From assembly GCF_003054555.1 (NCBI RefSeq), contig NZ_CP026304.1, positions 7,502,001-7,566,000 of the forward strand: a stretch of 64,000 nucleotides of DNA, read 5' to 3'. Origin of the DNA: Streptomyces lunaelactis (GTDB lineage: Bacteria; Actinomycetota; Actinomycetes; Streptomycetales; Streptomycetaceae). This document shows positions 10,092 to 18,233 of the stretch, in pieces. The notes beneath the pieces were generated by a model. It did not search any database and was not told the DNA's origin. It saw only the letters and a program-made list of their open reading frames with translations. The stretch's first letter is position 1; every line of letters begins with the position of its first letter. The translations under genes were made by a program, and so were the position numbers.

Positions 10092-10223
10092 ATGTCCGGA
10101 CACAACGAGGAGAAGTCGTTCCCCCGGGGGCTGGTGATCCGGCTCTTCGCCTATCTGGTGGCGGGCCATCTGTTCGCCGGGTTCCTCTTCCTGCTGTTCA
10201 CGCTGGGCGGCCAGGGCCACTAG
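10092..10223 (+). CDS. small one-helix membrane peptide (DUF6126-like)
   Basis: A 43-residue protein, too short for most gene finders, with a charged N-terminus and one hydrophobic helix (about residues 14-39) in which FAYLVAGHLFAGFLFLLF is nearly all apolar or aromatic. The start ATG is preceded by AGAGGTCC at suitable spacing. It is probably co-transcribed with the XRE-cupin gene 20 nt upstream. I recall similar peptides paired with XRE-cupin regulators in Streptomyces, which supports a real gene; the function is unknown. Confidence 0.75.
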   Translation: MSGHNEEKSFPRGLVIRLFAYLVAGHLFAGFLFLLFTLGGQGH

Positions 10224-10240
10224 CGGTCGCCCGCCTGAGG

Positions 10241-11056
10241 TCACACCTCGTCGAGGAGGCGGTCGCGCAGGCGCTCGCGCGTCTCGGGCGCGAGCCCCAG
10301 GCCCTCCGCCAGATACCGGTCCGTCGTGCCCCAGGTCCGGTCGATCGTCTCGAAGGCCGCGGCCAGGTACTCGGCGCGCGCGTCGAACAGCGGGCTCAGC
10401 AGTTCCATCACTTCGGGGGACATCCCGGCCGGGGAGTTGTCGCTGCGGCGGACCAGGTAACGGCGGTGCGGGTCATTGGACTTGAGGTAGTCCGCCTCGA
10501 TCGCTTCGCGCTCCACACCCACCGCGAGCAGGGACACCGCGATCGAGATACCGGCGCGGTCCTTGCCGGCCGCGCAGTGCATCAGGGCCGGGACGCTGTC
10601 CTCCGCCAGGGCGTGCAGCACGCGGCTGTGCTCGGCCGTGCGCTCCTTGACGATCCGCCGGTACGACTCCGACATCCGGCCTGCCGCCTTGCCGTCCGCG
10701 AGGATCGACTTCAGCTGGTCGAGGTTGCCGTCCCGCACCATCTTCCAGAACTCGGCGCCGTCGGCCGGGTCGGAGAGCGGCAGGTTCACATTGCGTACGC
10801 CGGGCAGCTCGACGTCCTGGCCCTCCAGCCGGTGGTCCGCGGCGTTGCGGAAGTCGAAGATCGTGTGCAGGCCCAGGGTGGACAGGAACGCCGCGTCGCT
10901 CTCCGTGGCGTGCGCGAGATGGCCGCTGCGGAAGAGGCTGCCGTACCGCACTCGCCGGCCGTCCGCGGTCGACAGGCCGCCCACGTCCCGGAAGTTGCGC
11001 ACTCCCGACAGCTCCGGCTCTGTCGACGGGACCTGCGGCGGCAGCTGCTGCGTCAC
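10241..11056 (-). CDS. tyrosine/dual-specificity protein phosphatase
   Basis: DSP-like phosphatase of 271 aa with the HCxxGxxR signature HCAAGKDRAG near residue 160 and the upstream family motif NFRDVGGL near residues 21-28. Such proteins dephosphorylate phosphotyrosine or phosphoinositides. GTG at 11056 is preferred because AGGAG lies six bases upstream; a longer reading to ATG 11140 would add 28 low-complexity residues. It is convergent with the small membrane peptide gene and divergent from the alpha-galactosidase gene. No secretion signal is visible. Confidence 0.85.
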   Translation of the reverse strand: MTQQLPPQVPSTEPELSGVRNFRDVGGLSTADGRRVRYGSLFRSGHLAHATESDAAFLSTLGLHTIFDFRNAADHRLEGQDVELPGVRNVNLPLSDPADGAEFWKMVRDGNLDQLKSILADGKAAGRMSESYRRIVKERTAEHSRVLHALAEDSVPALMHCAAGKDRAGISIAVSLLAVGVEREAIEADYLKSNDPHRRYLVRRSDNSPAGMSPEVMELLSPLFDARAEYLAAAFETIDRTWGTTDRYLAEGLGLAPETRERLRDRLLDEV

Positions 11057-11237
11057 GGGGGGCTCCTGAAGTGACTGCCGTCGGCGCTGCTCGCCGACGA
11101 TGGCGCTTTCCCGACGATACGACATGGATTCCTGGGGCAATCATCTCGGCCGTGCCCGCAAGGGCGTTGCACAGGCAGCGGTCGCGGTCGGATGATGTGC
11201 GGGCCTGTGCGGACCTGTGAGTATCTGAGGGGTCGGG

Positions 11238-13331
11238 ATGATTGAGAGCGTTGGCAAGGGTCGTACGTGGGTTCTCTCCGGAACGGCGAGCAGCTATGGG
11301 CTGCACCTCACCGACGGCGACGAACTGCTGCATCTTCATTGGGGACCACGGATCTCGGGCGCCGATGCGGAGGCACTCGCGGCCCAGGGCCTGCCGCCCT
11401 GCTGGCCGTTCGAGTCGCAGCTCGACGGGCACGAGGAGTATCCCGTCGAGGGCGGGCCCCGCTTCGTACGGCCCGCGCTTTCCGTCCGTACGGACATGGT
11501 CCGCGGCACCCAGTGGACCTTCGCCGGCGCCGAGGTGATCGACGGCGACGAGCTGCGGCTCCGCTTCACCGACGCGCTGCACGGCCTCGGGCTCACCCTG
11601 CACCACCGGATGCGCGGCGACGCGGACGTCATCGAGCGCTGGGTCACCGTCACCCACGAAGGCGAAGGACCGGACCTGGAGCTGCTGCGGGCCGATGCCG
11701 CCACCTGGACACTGCCGCAGCGCGGCCACTGGCGGCTCAGCCAGCTGCACGGCCGCTGGGCGGCCGAGTCCCTGCTCGTACGGTCGGAGCTGACGTACGG
11801 CGAGAAGGTACTGAGCAGCCGGCGCGGGCACACCGGTCACCAGCACCTGCCGTGGGTCGCCCTCGACGCCGAAGGCGCCACTGAGGAGCACGGAGAGGTG
11901 TACGGCTGCGCGCTCGCCTGGTCCGGGTCATGGCGGATCGCCGTACAGCGGCTGCCCGACGGACTCGTCCAGATCACCGGCGGCGCGGGCTACGACGACT
12001 CCGGACTGCTGCGGCTCGCGCCCGGCCAGTCCTACACCTCGCCCGTCTTCGCCGGTCTGTGGAGCGACGGCGGATTCGGCGGAGCCAGCCGGGCCTGGCA
12101 CGCCTGGCAGCTGGCGCACGTCATCCCGGACGCCGCGAGCGAGCGTCCGGTGCTCTACAACTCCTGGGAGGCCACCGGCTTCGACATCTCCGAGGAACAG
12201 CAGCGGGCGCTCGCGCGGCGGGCCGCCGCCATGGGCATCGAGCTGTTCGTCGTCGACGACGCGTGGTTCGGGCAGCGCACCAGCGACCGGGCCGGACTCG
12301 GCGACTGGACCCCCAACGCCGAACGCTTCCCGCAGGGACTGAAGCCGCTCGCCGACGAAGTGCACGCGCTGGGCATGCAGTTCGGGATCTGGGTCGAGCC
12401 GGAGATGGTCAACGCCGACAGCGATCTCTACCGCGCGCATCCCGACTGGGTGCAGCACCACCCGGGCCGGGCCCGCACGGAGTTCCGCAACCAGCTCGTA
12501 CTGAACCTCGCCCGCGAGGACGTACAGGCCTGTCTCTGGGAACAGCTGGACGGACTGCTCAGCAGCGCGCCCATCGACTATGTGAAGTGGGACTTCAACC
12601 GCTGCTTCACGGACGTCGGCTGGCCCGGTGAGGAGTATCCGCAGAAGCTGTGGGTCGAGCATGTGCACGCGCTGTACGCACTCCTCGACCGGCTGCGGGC
12701 CGCGCACCCGACGGTGGCGTTCGAGTCCTGCTCCGGCGGCGGCGGCCGGATCGACCTCGGCATCCTCTCCCGTACCGACCAGGTATGGACGTCCGACAAC
12801 ACCGATCCGCTGGACCGGCTCGGCATCCAGCAGGGCTTCACCCAGCTGCACCCGGCACGGGTCATGGCGGCCTGGGTGACCGACAGCCCCAATGTCCAGC
12901 TCAACGGCCGCTTCAGCACGCTGCGCTTCCGCTTTGTCAGCGCGATGGCCGGAGTGCTCGGAGTCGGCGGCGACCTGACCGAATGGAGCGAGGGGGAGCT
13001 CACCGAGGCGCGCGGCTGGGCGGAGCTCTACAAGAAGATCAGGCCGGTGGTGCAGCACGGCGGGCTGTACCGGCTGCGGGCCCCGGAGGGCGGGCTGAGC
13101 GCCGTGCAGTACGTGCGCGGCGACGAGACCGTCGTGCTCGCCTGGCTCCAGGCACAGCACTACGGCGAGCTGCCGCCCAGGCTCCGGCTGCGGGGGCTCG
13201 ACCCGGCGGCCGCGTACGAGTGCCTGGACACCGGCGCCGTGCACCGTGGCTCCGTACTCCTGCACCACGGGCTGCACACCGGGCTGAAGGGTGACATGGA
13301 CGCCACGGTGATCCGGCTGCGCCGCCGCTGA
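11238..13331 (+). CDS. alpha-galactosidase, glycoside hydrolase family 36
   Basis: Cytoplasmic GH36 enzyme of 697 aa that hydrolyses terminal alpha-galactosides such as melibiose and raffinose. It shows the N-terminal beta-sandwich domain, a central (beta/alpha)8 barrel with WVEPEMVNADSDLYRAHP, the nucleophile Asp452 in YVKWDFNR, and the acid/base Asp520 in TSDNTDPLDR, preceded by ESCSGGGGR. No signal peptide is present. It stands alone with no transporter beside it, so it probably acts on imported oligosaccharides. A long hairpin lies downstream at 13477-13507. A short imperfect repeat of GCTGATCCGA units follows the stop (13328-13365). Confidence 0.93.
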   Translation: MIESVGKGRTWVLSGTASSYGLHLTDGDELLHLHWGPRISGADAEALAAQGLPPCWPFESQLDGHEEYPVEGGPRFVRPALSVRTDMVRGTQWTFAGAEVIDGDELRLRFTDALHGLGLTLHHRMRGDADVIERWVTVTHEGEGPDLELLRADAATWTLPQRGHWRLSQLHGRWAAESLLVRSELTYGEKVLSSRRGHTGHQHLPWVALDAEGATEEHGEVYGCALAWSGSWRIAVQRLPDGLVQITGGAGYDDSGLLRLAPGQSYTSPVFAGLWSDGGFGGASRAWHAWQLAHVIPDAASERPVLYNSWEATGFDISEEQQRALARRAAAMGIELFVVDDAWFGQRTSDRAGLGDWTPNAERFPQGLKPLADEVHALGMQFGIWVEPEMVNADSDLYRAHPDWVQHHPGRARTEFRNQLVLNLAREDVQACLWEQLDGLLSSAPIDYVKWDFNRCFTDVGWPGEEYPQKLWVEHVHALYALLDRLRAAHPTVAFESCSGGGGRIDLGILSRTDQVWTSDNTDPLDRLGIQQGFTQLHPARVMAAWVTDSPNVQLNGRFSTLRFRFVSAMAGVLGVGGDLTEWSEGELTEARGWAELYKKIRPVVQHGGLYRLRAPEGGLSAVQYVRGDETVVLAWLQAQHYGELPPRLRLRGLDPAAAYECLDTGAVHRGSVLLHHGLHTGLKGDMDATVIRLRRR

Positions 13332-13476
13332 CCCGAGCCCGCTGATCCGAACCCGCTGATCCGAGCCGGAAGGCCGCCGAATTCCGCCCGCAAGGCGGGA
13401 ATGAGGTGTATGTGATGGCGATAAGCCACCTCGTCAATAAATGACGCTTCTGTCCGAATTGGTCGATTCGGCATAA

Positions 13477-13507
13477 CGTGCCCCGTCTGCAATGCAGATG
13501 GGGCACG
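13477..13507 (+). terminator. hairpin terminator after alpha-galactosidase
   Basis: A 14-bp stem with one G-U pair and a 3-nt AAT loop; the arms begin CGTGCCCCGTCTGC. No T-run follows, which is usual in Streptomyces. It lies 145 nt past the alpha-galactosidase stop and 230 nt before the riboswitch, so it probably separates the two transcripts. Confidence 0.65.
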
Positions 13508-13704
13508 ACCCGTGAGCAGGATCATATTCGTGACGGTGTGTGGCGGTACGGCGGAAGCCAATTCCGCTGCCAGGCGGCGAGCCAAGGACTTCGATTCACG
13601 GAGGGTGACCGGAATTCCCCGGCAATATCAAAGGGATCATTGACCGGGGAAAGGGGCAGCTTGTTTCCGGTCGGTTTGCCGGTTTACGGTCACGACCAAT
13701 CCGG

Positions 13705-13880
13705 ACGGAACGCCTAATCCTGCCGCCGCCCGGAATTCCACCCACCCACGTGTGGCAGGAGCGGGGGACCCAGGTAAGTACGCCGATTCCGGAGGTCCGG
13801 AGACGGCTTGGGGTTAAGTCGCGCAACTGCGCGGCCGGGCATCTCCAGCCCGAACCCGACAGCTCACCTCGTAGGCGCCG
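13705..13880 (+). ncRNA. cyclic-di-AMP (ydaO/yuaA) riboswitch
   Basis: The segment carries the conserved blocks of the ydaO-yuaA class in order: GCCTAATCCTG (from 13712), GGAGCGGGGGACCCA (13758-13772), TTGGGGTTAAGT (about 13808-13819), and GAACCCGACAGCTCACCTC followed by GTAGGC (13852-13876). Between them are the expected variable helices. The ATG of the LysM/M23 peptidase lies 15 nt beyond the last block, with a GAGAGGA ribosome site in the gap. In actinomycetes this OFF-type riboswitch is typically found before cell-wall hydrolases and germination factors, so c-di-AMP should lower expression of the downstream gene. Edges are approximate. Confidence 0.92.
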
Positions 13881-13894
13881 GAGAGGAATTCGCC

Positions 13895-14836
13895 ATGCCC
13901 GCGAAGGGTAAGCACCGCCGTCCCAAGGTCAACCCGATCACGCGCGGATTCGTCGCCGCCGCCGGTACGGGTGGCGCCGTCATCGCACTTCCGCTCATGG
14001 GTGCCACCGGCGCCCACGCCGCCGACAAGGCCGCGCCCGCCGCGGCTTCGCACACGGTGGCAGTGACCGCCGCCGCGGCTCCGGCACCCGCCAAGAAGGC
14101 CGCCCCCACCACGTACTCCGTCGTCTCCGGCGACTACCTGGCCAAGATCGCCGACAAGCACGATGTCCGCGGCGGCTGGAAGAAGCTGTACGAGGACAAC
14201 CGTGCGGTCGTCGGCGAGAACCCCTCGCTGATCCACCCGGGCCTCAAGCTCACCCTCGGCGCGAAGGCGAAGGCGAAGGCCCCCGCGCAGGAGAAGCCGA
14301 AGCCCAGCTCCGAGGGCCCGGCCAAGTCCTCTTCGAGTGGCTCCCCGGACTCCTCCTCGAAGCCGGCCAAGCCGGCAAAGCAGGCGTCGTCCAAGGGCAC
14401 GGGCAGCACCGCCGCGCAGACCAGCGGCTCCGGCTTCACCTCGCCCGTCTCCGGCGCGACCATCAGCACCCCGTACCACCTCGCCGGTGGCATGTGGTCC
14501 AGCGGCTACCACACCGGTGTCGACTTCGCGGCGTCCTCCGGCACCACCGTCAAGTCCGTCGGCCCGGGCACCGTCGTCTCCGCCGGGTGGGGCGGCGCGT
14601 ACGGCAACGAGGTCGTCATCCAGCACACCGACGGCACCTACTCGCAGTACGCCCACCTCTCCTCCCTGTCCGTCTCCTCCGGCCAGAACGTGAGCGGCGG
14701 CCAGCAGATCGGCCTCTCCGGCTCCACGGGCAACTCCACCGGTCCGCACCTCCACTTCGAGATCCGCACCGGCCCGGGCTACGGCTCGGACATCGACCCG
14801 CTGGCCTACCTGCGCAGCCACGGCGTCAGCATCTGA
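13895..14836 (+). CDS. secreted LysM/M23 peptidoglycan endopeptidase
   Basis: Secreted cell-wall hydrolase of 313 aa. The N-terminus has a Lys/Arg-rich start followed by a hydrophobic stretch (about residues 24-40, ending near THAHA-like AHAADKA), consistent with a signal peptide. A LysM domain covers about 68-117 (TYSVVSGDYLAKIA), then a Lys/Pro/Ser-rich linker, then an M23 domain with zinc ligands His206 and Asp210 (HTGVDF) and HLH at 285-287. ATG 13895 is chosen because GAGAGGA precedes it and upstream codons belong to the riboswitch. It should cut peptide cross-bridges during growth or spore germination under c-di-AMP control. Confidence 0.93.
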   Translation: MPAKGKHRRPKVNPITRGFVAAAGTGGAVIALPLMGATGAHAADKAAPAAASHTVAVTAAAAPAPAKKAAPTTYSVVSGDYLAKIADKHDVRGGWKKLYEDNRAVVGENPSLIHPGLKLTLGAKAKAKAPAQEKPKPSSEGPAKSSSSGSPDSSSKPAKPAKQASSKGTGSTAAQTSGSGFTSPVSGATISTPYHLAGGMWSSGYHTGVDFAASSGTTVKSVGPGTVVSAGWGGAYGNEVVIQHTDGTYSQYAHLSSLSVSSGQNVSGGQQIGLSGSTGNSTGPHLHFEIRTGPGYGSDIDPLAYLRSHGVSI

Positions 14837-14897
14837 CGCGCTGGTGAACTGACGCGCTGATGAACGGGCCGATGCCCTGACGCCCGACGAATCCAGC

Positions 14898-14946
14898 ACG
14901 CCGAATCCCCCCGCGCCGTCCTGAGTGGCGCGGGGGGATTCGGCGT
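14898..14946 (+). terminator. strong hairpin terminator after M23 peptidase
   Basis: A perfect 20-bp stem (core CCGAATCCCCCCGCGCC and its complement) with a 9-nt loop, 61 nt after the peptidase stop. The symmetry is long enough to work on either strand. Confidence 0.85.
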
Positions 14947-15047
14947 ATTCCGGCGTGGGCGAAACGTGACCGGTGGCAAAGATCACCCCTCGTCAACCCC
15001 TCCTTACGGTCGCGTAGGTCACATCCGTAAGGGAAAGATGAGGTCTC

Positions 15048-15839
15048 GTGGCAGACGATTCGAGAACAGAAGAAGATGGCGCATTCGGGTCGTACGCGGC
15101 GATCGGTGACAGCTTCACCGAGGGCGTCGGCGACCCGGGCCCCGATGGGATGTACGTCGGCTGGGCGGACCGTTTCGCGGTCCTGCTGGACGACCGGATG
15201 CCGGAGCACACCTTCAGGTACGCCAATCTCGCCGTACGCGGCCGTCTCCTCGATCAGATCGTCGAGGAACAGGTCCCGAGGGCGAGGGAACTCGCCCCGG
15301 ATCTGGTGACGTTCTGCGCGGGGGGCAACGACATCATCCGGCCCGGCACCGACCCCGACGATGTGGCCGAGCGCTTCGAGCGCGCCGTCGCCGACCTCGC
15401 GGGCTCGGTCGGCACCGTCATGGTGACCACCGGATTCGATACGCGTGGGGTGCCGGTACTGCGCCATCTGCGCGGCAAGATCGCCACGTACACCGCGCAC
15501 GTACGGGCCATCGCCGATCGCTACGACTGTCCCGTACTCGATCTGTGGTCGCTCAAATCCGTCCAGGACAGGCGGGCTTGGGACGGCGACAGACTGCATC
15601 TGTCACCCGAGGGCCACACCAGGGTCGCGTTGCGCGCCGCCCAGGTGCTCGGCCTGGAGGTGCCCGCCGACCCCGACCAGTCGTGGCCGCCCCTGCCGCC
15701 GCGCGGCCCGCTCGAAGTGCGCCGCGACGACATCCACTGGGCGCGCGAGCACCTGGTGCCGTGGATCGGACGGAGGCTGCGCGGCGAGAGCTCCGGCGAC
15801 CATGTGGAAGCCAAGCGGCCGAATCTGCTGCCCCTGTGA
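15048..15839 (+). CDS. SGNH/GDSL hydrolase
   Basis: Esterase-family protein of 263 aa with block I GDSFTEG (nucleophile Ser22), block III GGND (FCAGGNDI), and the C-terminal catalytic Asp/His in DRLHLSPEGH. It may cleave acyl or acetyl esters of small molecules or polymers. No signal peptide is visible, so an intracellular role is likely. Start is GTG 15048 after GAAAGATGAGG. It is convergent with the STM4011 gene, with 33 nt between stops. Substrate unknown. Confidence 0.85.
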   Translation: MADDSRTEEDGAFGSYAAIGDSFTEGVGDPGPDGMYVGWADRFAVLLDDRMPEHTFRYANLAVRGRLLDQIVEEQVPRARELAPDLVTFCAGGNDIIRPGTDPDDVAERFERAVADLAGSVGTVMVTTGFDTRGVPVLRHLRGKIATYTAHVRAIADRYDCPVLDLWSLKSVQDRRAWDGDRLHLSPEGHTRVALRAAQVLGLEVPADPDQSWPPLPPRGPLEVRRDDIHWAREHLVPWIGRRLRGESSGDHVEAKRPNLLPL

Positions 15840-15872
15840 CGGCGACGGGGTGCGGGTACGGGCCGGTGAGTA

Positions 15873-16874
15873 CTACGGCCCTTCCCCTCTCGGCTTCTTC
15901 ACGGGCGTCCCGAAGCTGACGGCGTTCTCGGCGCGGGTGCAGGACGAGGCGGTGGCGCGCCGACTGGGGGATGAGCCGGCGAGGCTGACGGGGATCGGCC
16001 TTCCGGCTCCGTACGACGCCTGAGAAGCGGCGGGCACGGCCGGGATCCGCTCCAGGACACCACCCGCGAACACGTCGTACAGCGGCAGCGCCTCCAGATG
16101 GACATAGCCGATATGGCAGTCGCAGACGGCCGACGGGCAGTCGCGCGGACGCAGCGCCCGCCGGTAGGAGCCGTCGTAGAGATTGCCGAGCTCGTCCGGG
16201 ACGAAGTGGCAGCGCCGCACCGTGCCGTCGCCGTCCACCGAGATCACCGACTCGCCCGTCCGGCACGGGAGTCCTGCCGAGCGGTGCGGATCGCGGCTGT
16301 ACGCGAAGAGCGGATCCAGCTCTGTCCACTCGGCTGCCTCGGCGTCGCTGTAGCTGCGTCCCTCGGCCGCGTTCACCCAGAGGTAGACGTGGGCGGGCAG
16401 ATCGGCGCGCAGGCGACGGGCGTCGGCCAGGTGCTCGGGGAACCCCACGACGCCGACGCTGAACCGGACCCCGCGCCCGGACAGGTCACGGCACTTGCCG
16501 AGGAATCGGTCGTACGGGGTCTGGCCCGGGTGGTACGTGCACCAGAGTGCGAGGGTGTCGGGATCGGCGTCCGCGACCCAGCCGGTGCGGCAGCTGAGGT
16601 TCGTCTGGATGGCCACCCGGCGGATGTGCGGCAGCCGGGAGAGCTCGGTGAGGGTGCGGCGGTACCAGGAGCGGACCAGGCCCTCGCCCCACGGCGTGAA
16701 CAGAATCGACAACTGGTCGTCCGTCTGCTCGGACGCCCAGTCGGCGAAGCGTTCGAGCGCGGAACGGTCGGCACGCAGCTGATCGGGGCTGTCGTGCCGC
16801 TTGGCGAAGGGACAGTACGGGCAGTCGTAGTCGCAGGAGGCGAGCGGGCCACGGTAGAGGATCGTCAGGTCCAC
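15873..16874 (-). CDS. STM4011-family radical SAM protein
   Basis: Radical SAM protein of 333 aa. The 4Fe-4S motif is Cys14, Cys18 and Cys21 (CDYDCPYC), unusually close to the N-terminus. A Cys-rich C-terminal half (CRTGE, RRCHF and CPSAVCDCHIGYVH) resembles a SPASM-type auxiliary cluster region and includes a DELGNLYD segment seen in SPASM proteins. The last 60 residues are low in pattern and Ser/Arg-rich. It is last in the five-gene operon, 9 nt after the STM4012 stop. Function is not known; it should generate a 5'-deoxyadenosyl radical to modify a peptide or small molecule. Confidence 0.85.
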   Translation of the reverse strand: MDLTILYRGPLASCDYDCPYCPFAKRHDSPDQLRADRSALERFADWASEQTDDQLSILFTPWGEGLVRSWYRRTLTELSRLPHIRRVAIQTNLSCRTGWVADADPDTLALWCTYHPGQTPYDRFLGKCRDLSGRGVRFSVGVVGFPEHLADARRLRADLPAHVYLWVNAAEGRSYSDAEAAEWTELDPLFAYSRDPHRSAGLPCRTGESVISVDGDGTVRRCHFVPDELGNLYDGSYRRALRPRDCPSAVCDCHIGYVHLEALPLYDVFAGGVLERIPAVPAASQASYGAGRPIPVSLAGSSPSRRATASSCTRAENAVSFGTPVKKPRGEGP

Positions 16875-16883
16875 AGCTGAACC

Positions 16884-18233
16884 TCACTTGAGTTCGTACG
16901 CGGCCATGTCGGCGCGCACGGCGGGGGAGAAGAGTTCGGGGCCCAGAGCGTCCGAGTACGCCAGACCGTCGGCACTCAGCCTCAGCCGGTCGGGCCCGGC
17001 GCTCTCGTCGAGCCAGCCGAGGGAACCGAAATGGTCGAGCTCGGACGGGAAGTCCTCGACCGGGTGGCGGCCGAACCGTTCACGGTATCCGGCCACTTCC
17101 ATGCCCTCGGCCCGGAGGAGTGACTGGAGGAGATGGCGGCGGCGCGCCTCGTCCTCGTCGACCTCGCGTCCCACTTCGGCGCGGCTGAAGTCCTCGGTCG
17201 CCGTGTAGGTGTCGATGATGCCGCGTATCTCGCGCATGTCGACGGCGTAGTCGAAGGAGTAGTGCAGGGTCGAGGTGTAGGAGCGGGCACCGCAGCCGAG
17301 ACCGATCATGCCGTCGGTCTGGCAGGCGTAGTCGTCCGGGCCCTGCGGCGGCGCGTCCGAGCGGCGGAACATCCGCATCGACACCTGCTCGTAGCCGTGC
17401 GAGAGAAGATGGTCGCGGCCCTCGCGGTACAGGCGCAGACGCTGGGCGTCCCAGGCCCGGTCGGCCGTCTCTCCGGCACGGCCGAGCCCGGTCAGCGGAC
17501 GCACATACAGAGGGTAGAGATACAGCTCCTCGGGCTGCCAGGCGAGCGCGGCGTCCAGTGACAGCCGCCAGGTGCGCTCGGTCTGGCCGGCTATGCCGTA
17601 GATGAGATCGATGTTGAGGACGGGTGTGCGGGCGTCGCGGATGCGGGCCAGGGCCGACTCGACATCGGCGCGGCGCTGCGGGCGCACGGCCGCCCTCGCC
17701 TCCTCGTCGACGAAGCTCTGCACGCCGATGCTGAGCCGGGTGGCGCCCCGCTCGACGAGGACGGTGAGCCGGTCGGCGGTGGCGGTGGCGGGGGACGTCT
17801 CGACGGAGAGCGGGACAGCGCGCAGATCGGCGCCCATCCGCTTCTCGGCGATGTCACAGAGCCGGTCCAGCTCCCCGGCGGTGAGGAAGGTGGGGGTGCC
17901 GCCCCCGAACGCGGCCGCGGCGAAACGCACCGGCTCGTCGTCGCCGAGGGCGTCGCGCACGGCGGTCCCCTGGCGGTCGAGCGCGTCGAGATAGCGCGTG
18001 GTGAGCTCGTCGGGCGCGCCGATCCGCGTGAAGAGATTGCAGAAGCCGCAACGGACCTCGCAGAACGGTATGTGGAGATAGAGGGAGAGCGCGTCCTTGC
18101 GTTCCCCCGCCCAGCGCTCGCTCAGCGCGGGCCGTCCGCCCTCCGGGAAGGGCCGGTAGGCCGTCTTGTGCGGATAGGCGTAGACGTAACTCTGGTACGG
18201 GCGCGGTGCGCTGCTCCGAAAACTGCTGCTCAT
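16884..18233 (-). CDS. STM4012-family radical SAM protein (HemN-like)
   Basis: Radical SAM protein of 449 aa resembling the HemN/coproporphyrinogen dehydrogenase class. The cluster motif CEVRCGFC uses Cys58, Cys62 and Cys65 in the family context LYLHIPFC; GGGTP (AAAFGGGTPTF) and SVETSPATATADRL follow as in HemN-like enzymes. A HemN-type C-terminal helical domain is present (about 370-440). The STM4012 family is consistently linked to STM4011/4013/4014/4015 and is not a heme enzyme by context. Its ATG overlaps the STM4013 stop by 4 nt. The reaction is unknown. Confidence 0.87.
   Translation of the reverse strand: MSSSFRSSAPRPYQSYVYAYPHKTAYRPFPEGGRPALSERWAGERKDALSLYLHIPFCEVRCGFCNLFTRIGAPDELTTRYLDALDRQGTAVRDALGDDEPVRFAAAAFGGGTPTFLTAGELDRLCDIAEKRMGADLRAVPLSVETSPATATADRLTVLVERGATRLSIGVQSFVDEEARAAVRPQRRADVESALARIRDARTPVLNIDLIYGIAGQTERTWRLSLDAALAWQPEELYLYPLYVRPLTGLGRAGETADRAWDAQRLRLYREGRDHLLSHGYEQVSMRMFRRSDAPPQGPDDYACQTDGMIGLGCGARSYTSTLHYSFDYAVDMREIRGIIDTYTATEDFSRAEVGREVDEDEARRRHLLQSLLRAEGMEVAGYRERFGRHPVEDFPSELDHFGSLGWLDESAGPDRLRLSADGLAYSDALGPELFSPAVRADMAAYELK

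Noticed and set aside
13478..13717. Small open frame starting inside the hairpin upstream of the riboswitch
   Set aside because: It begins in the terminator stem and has no coding bias.
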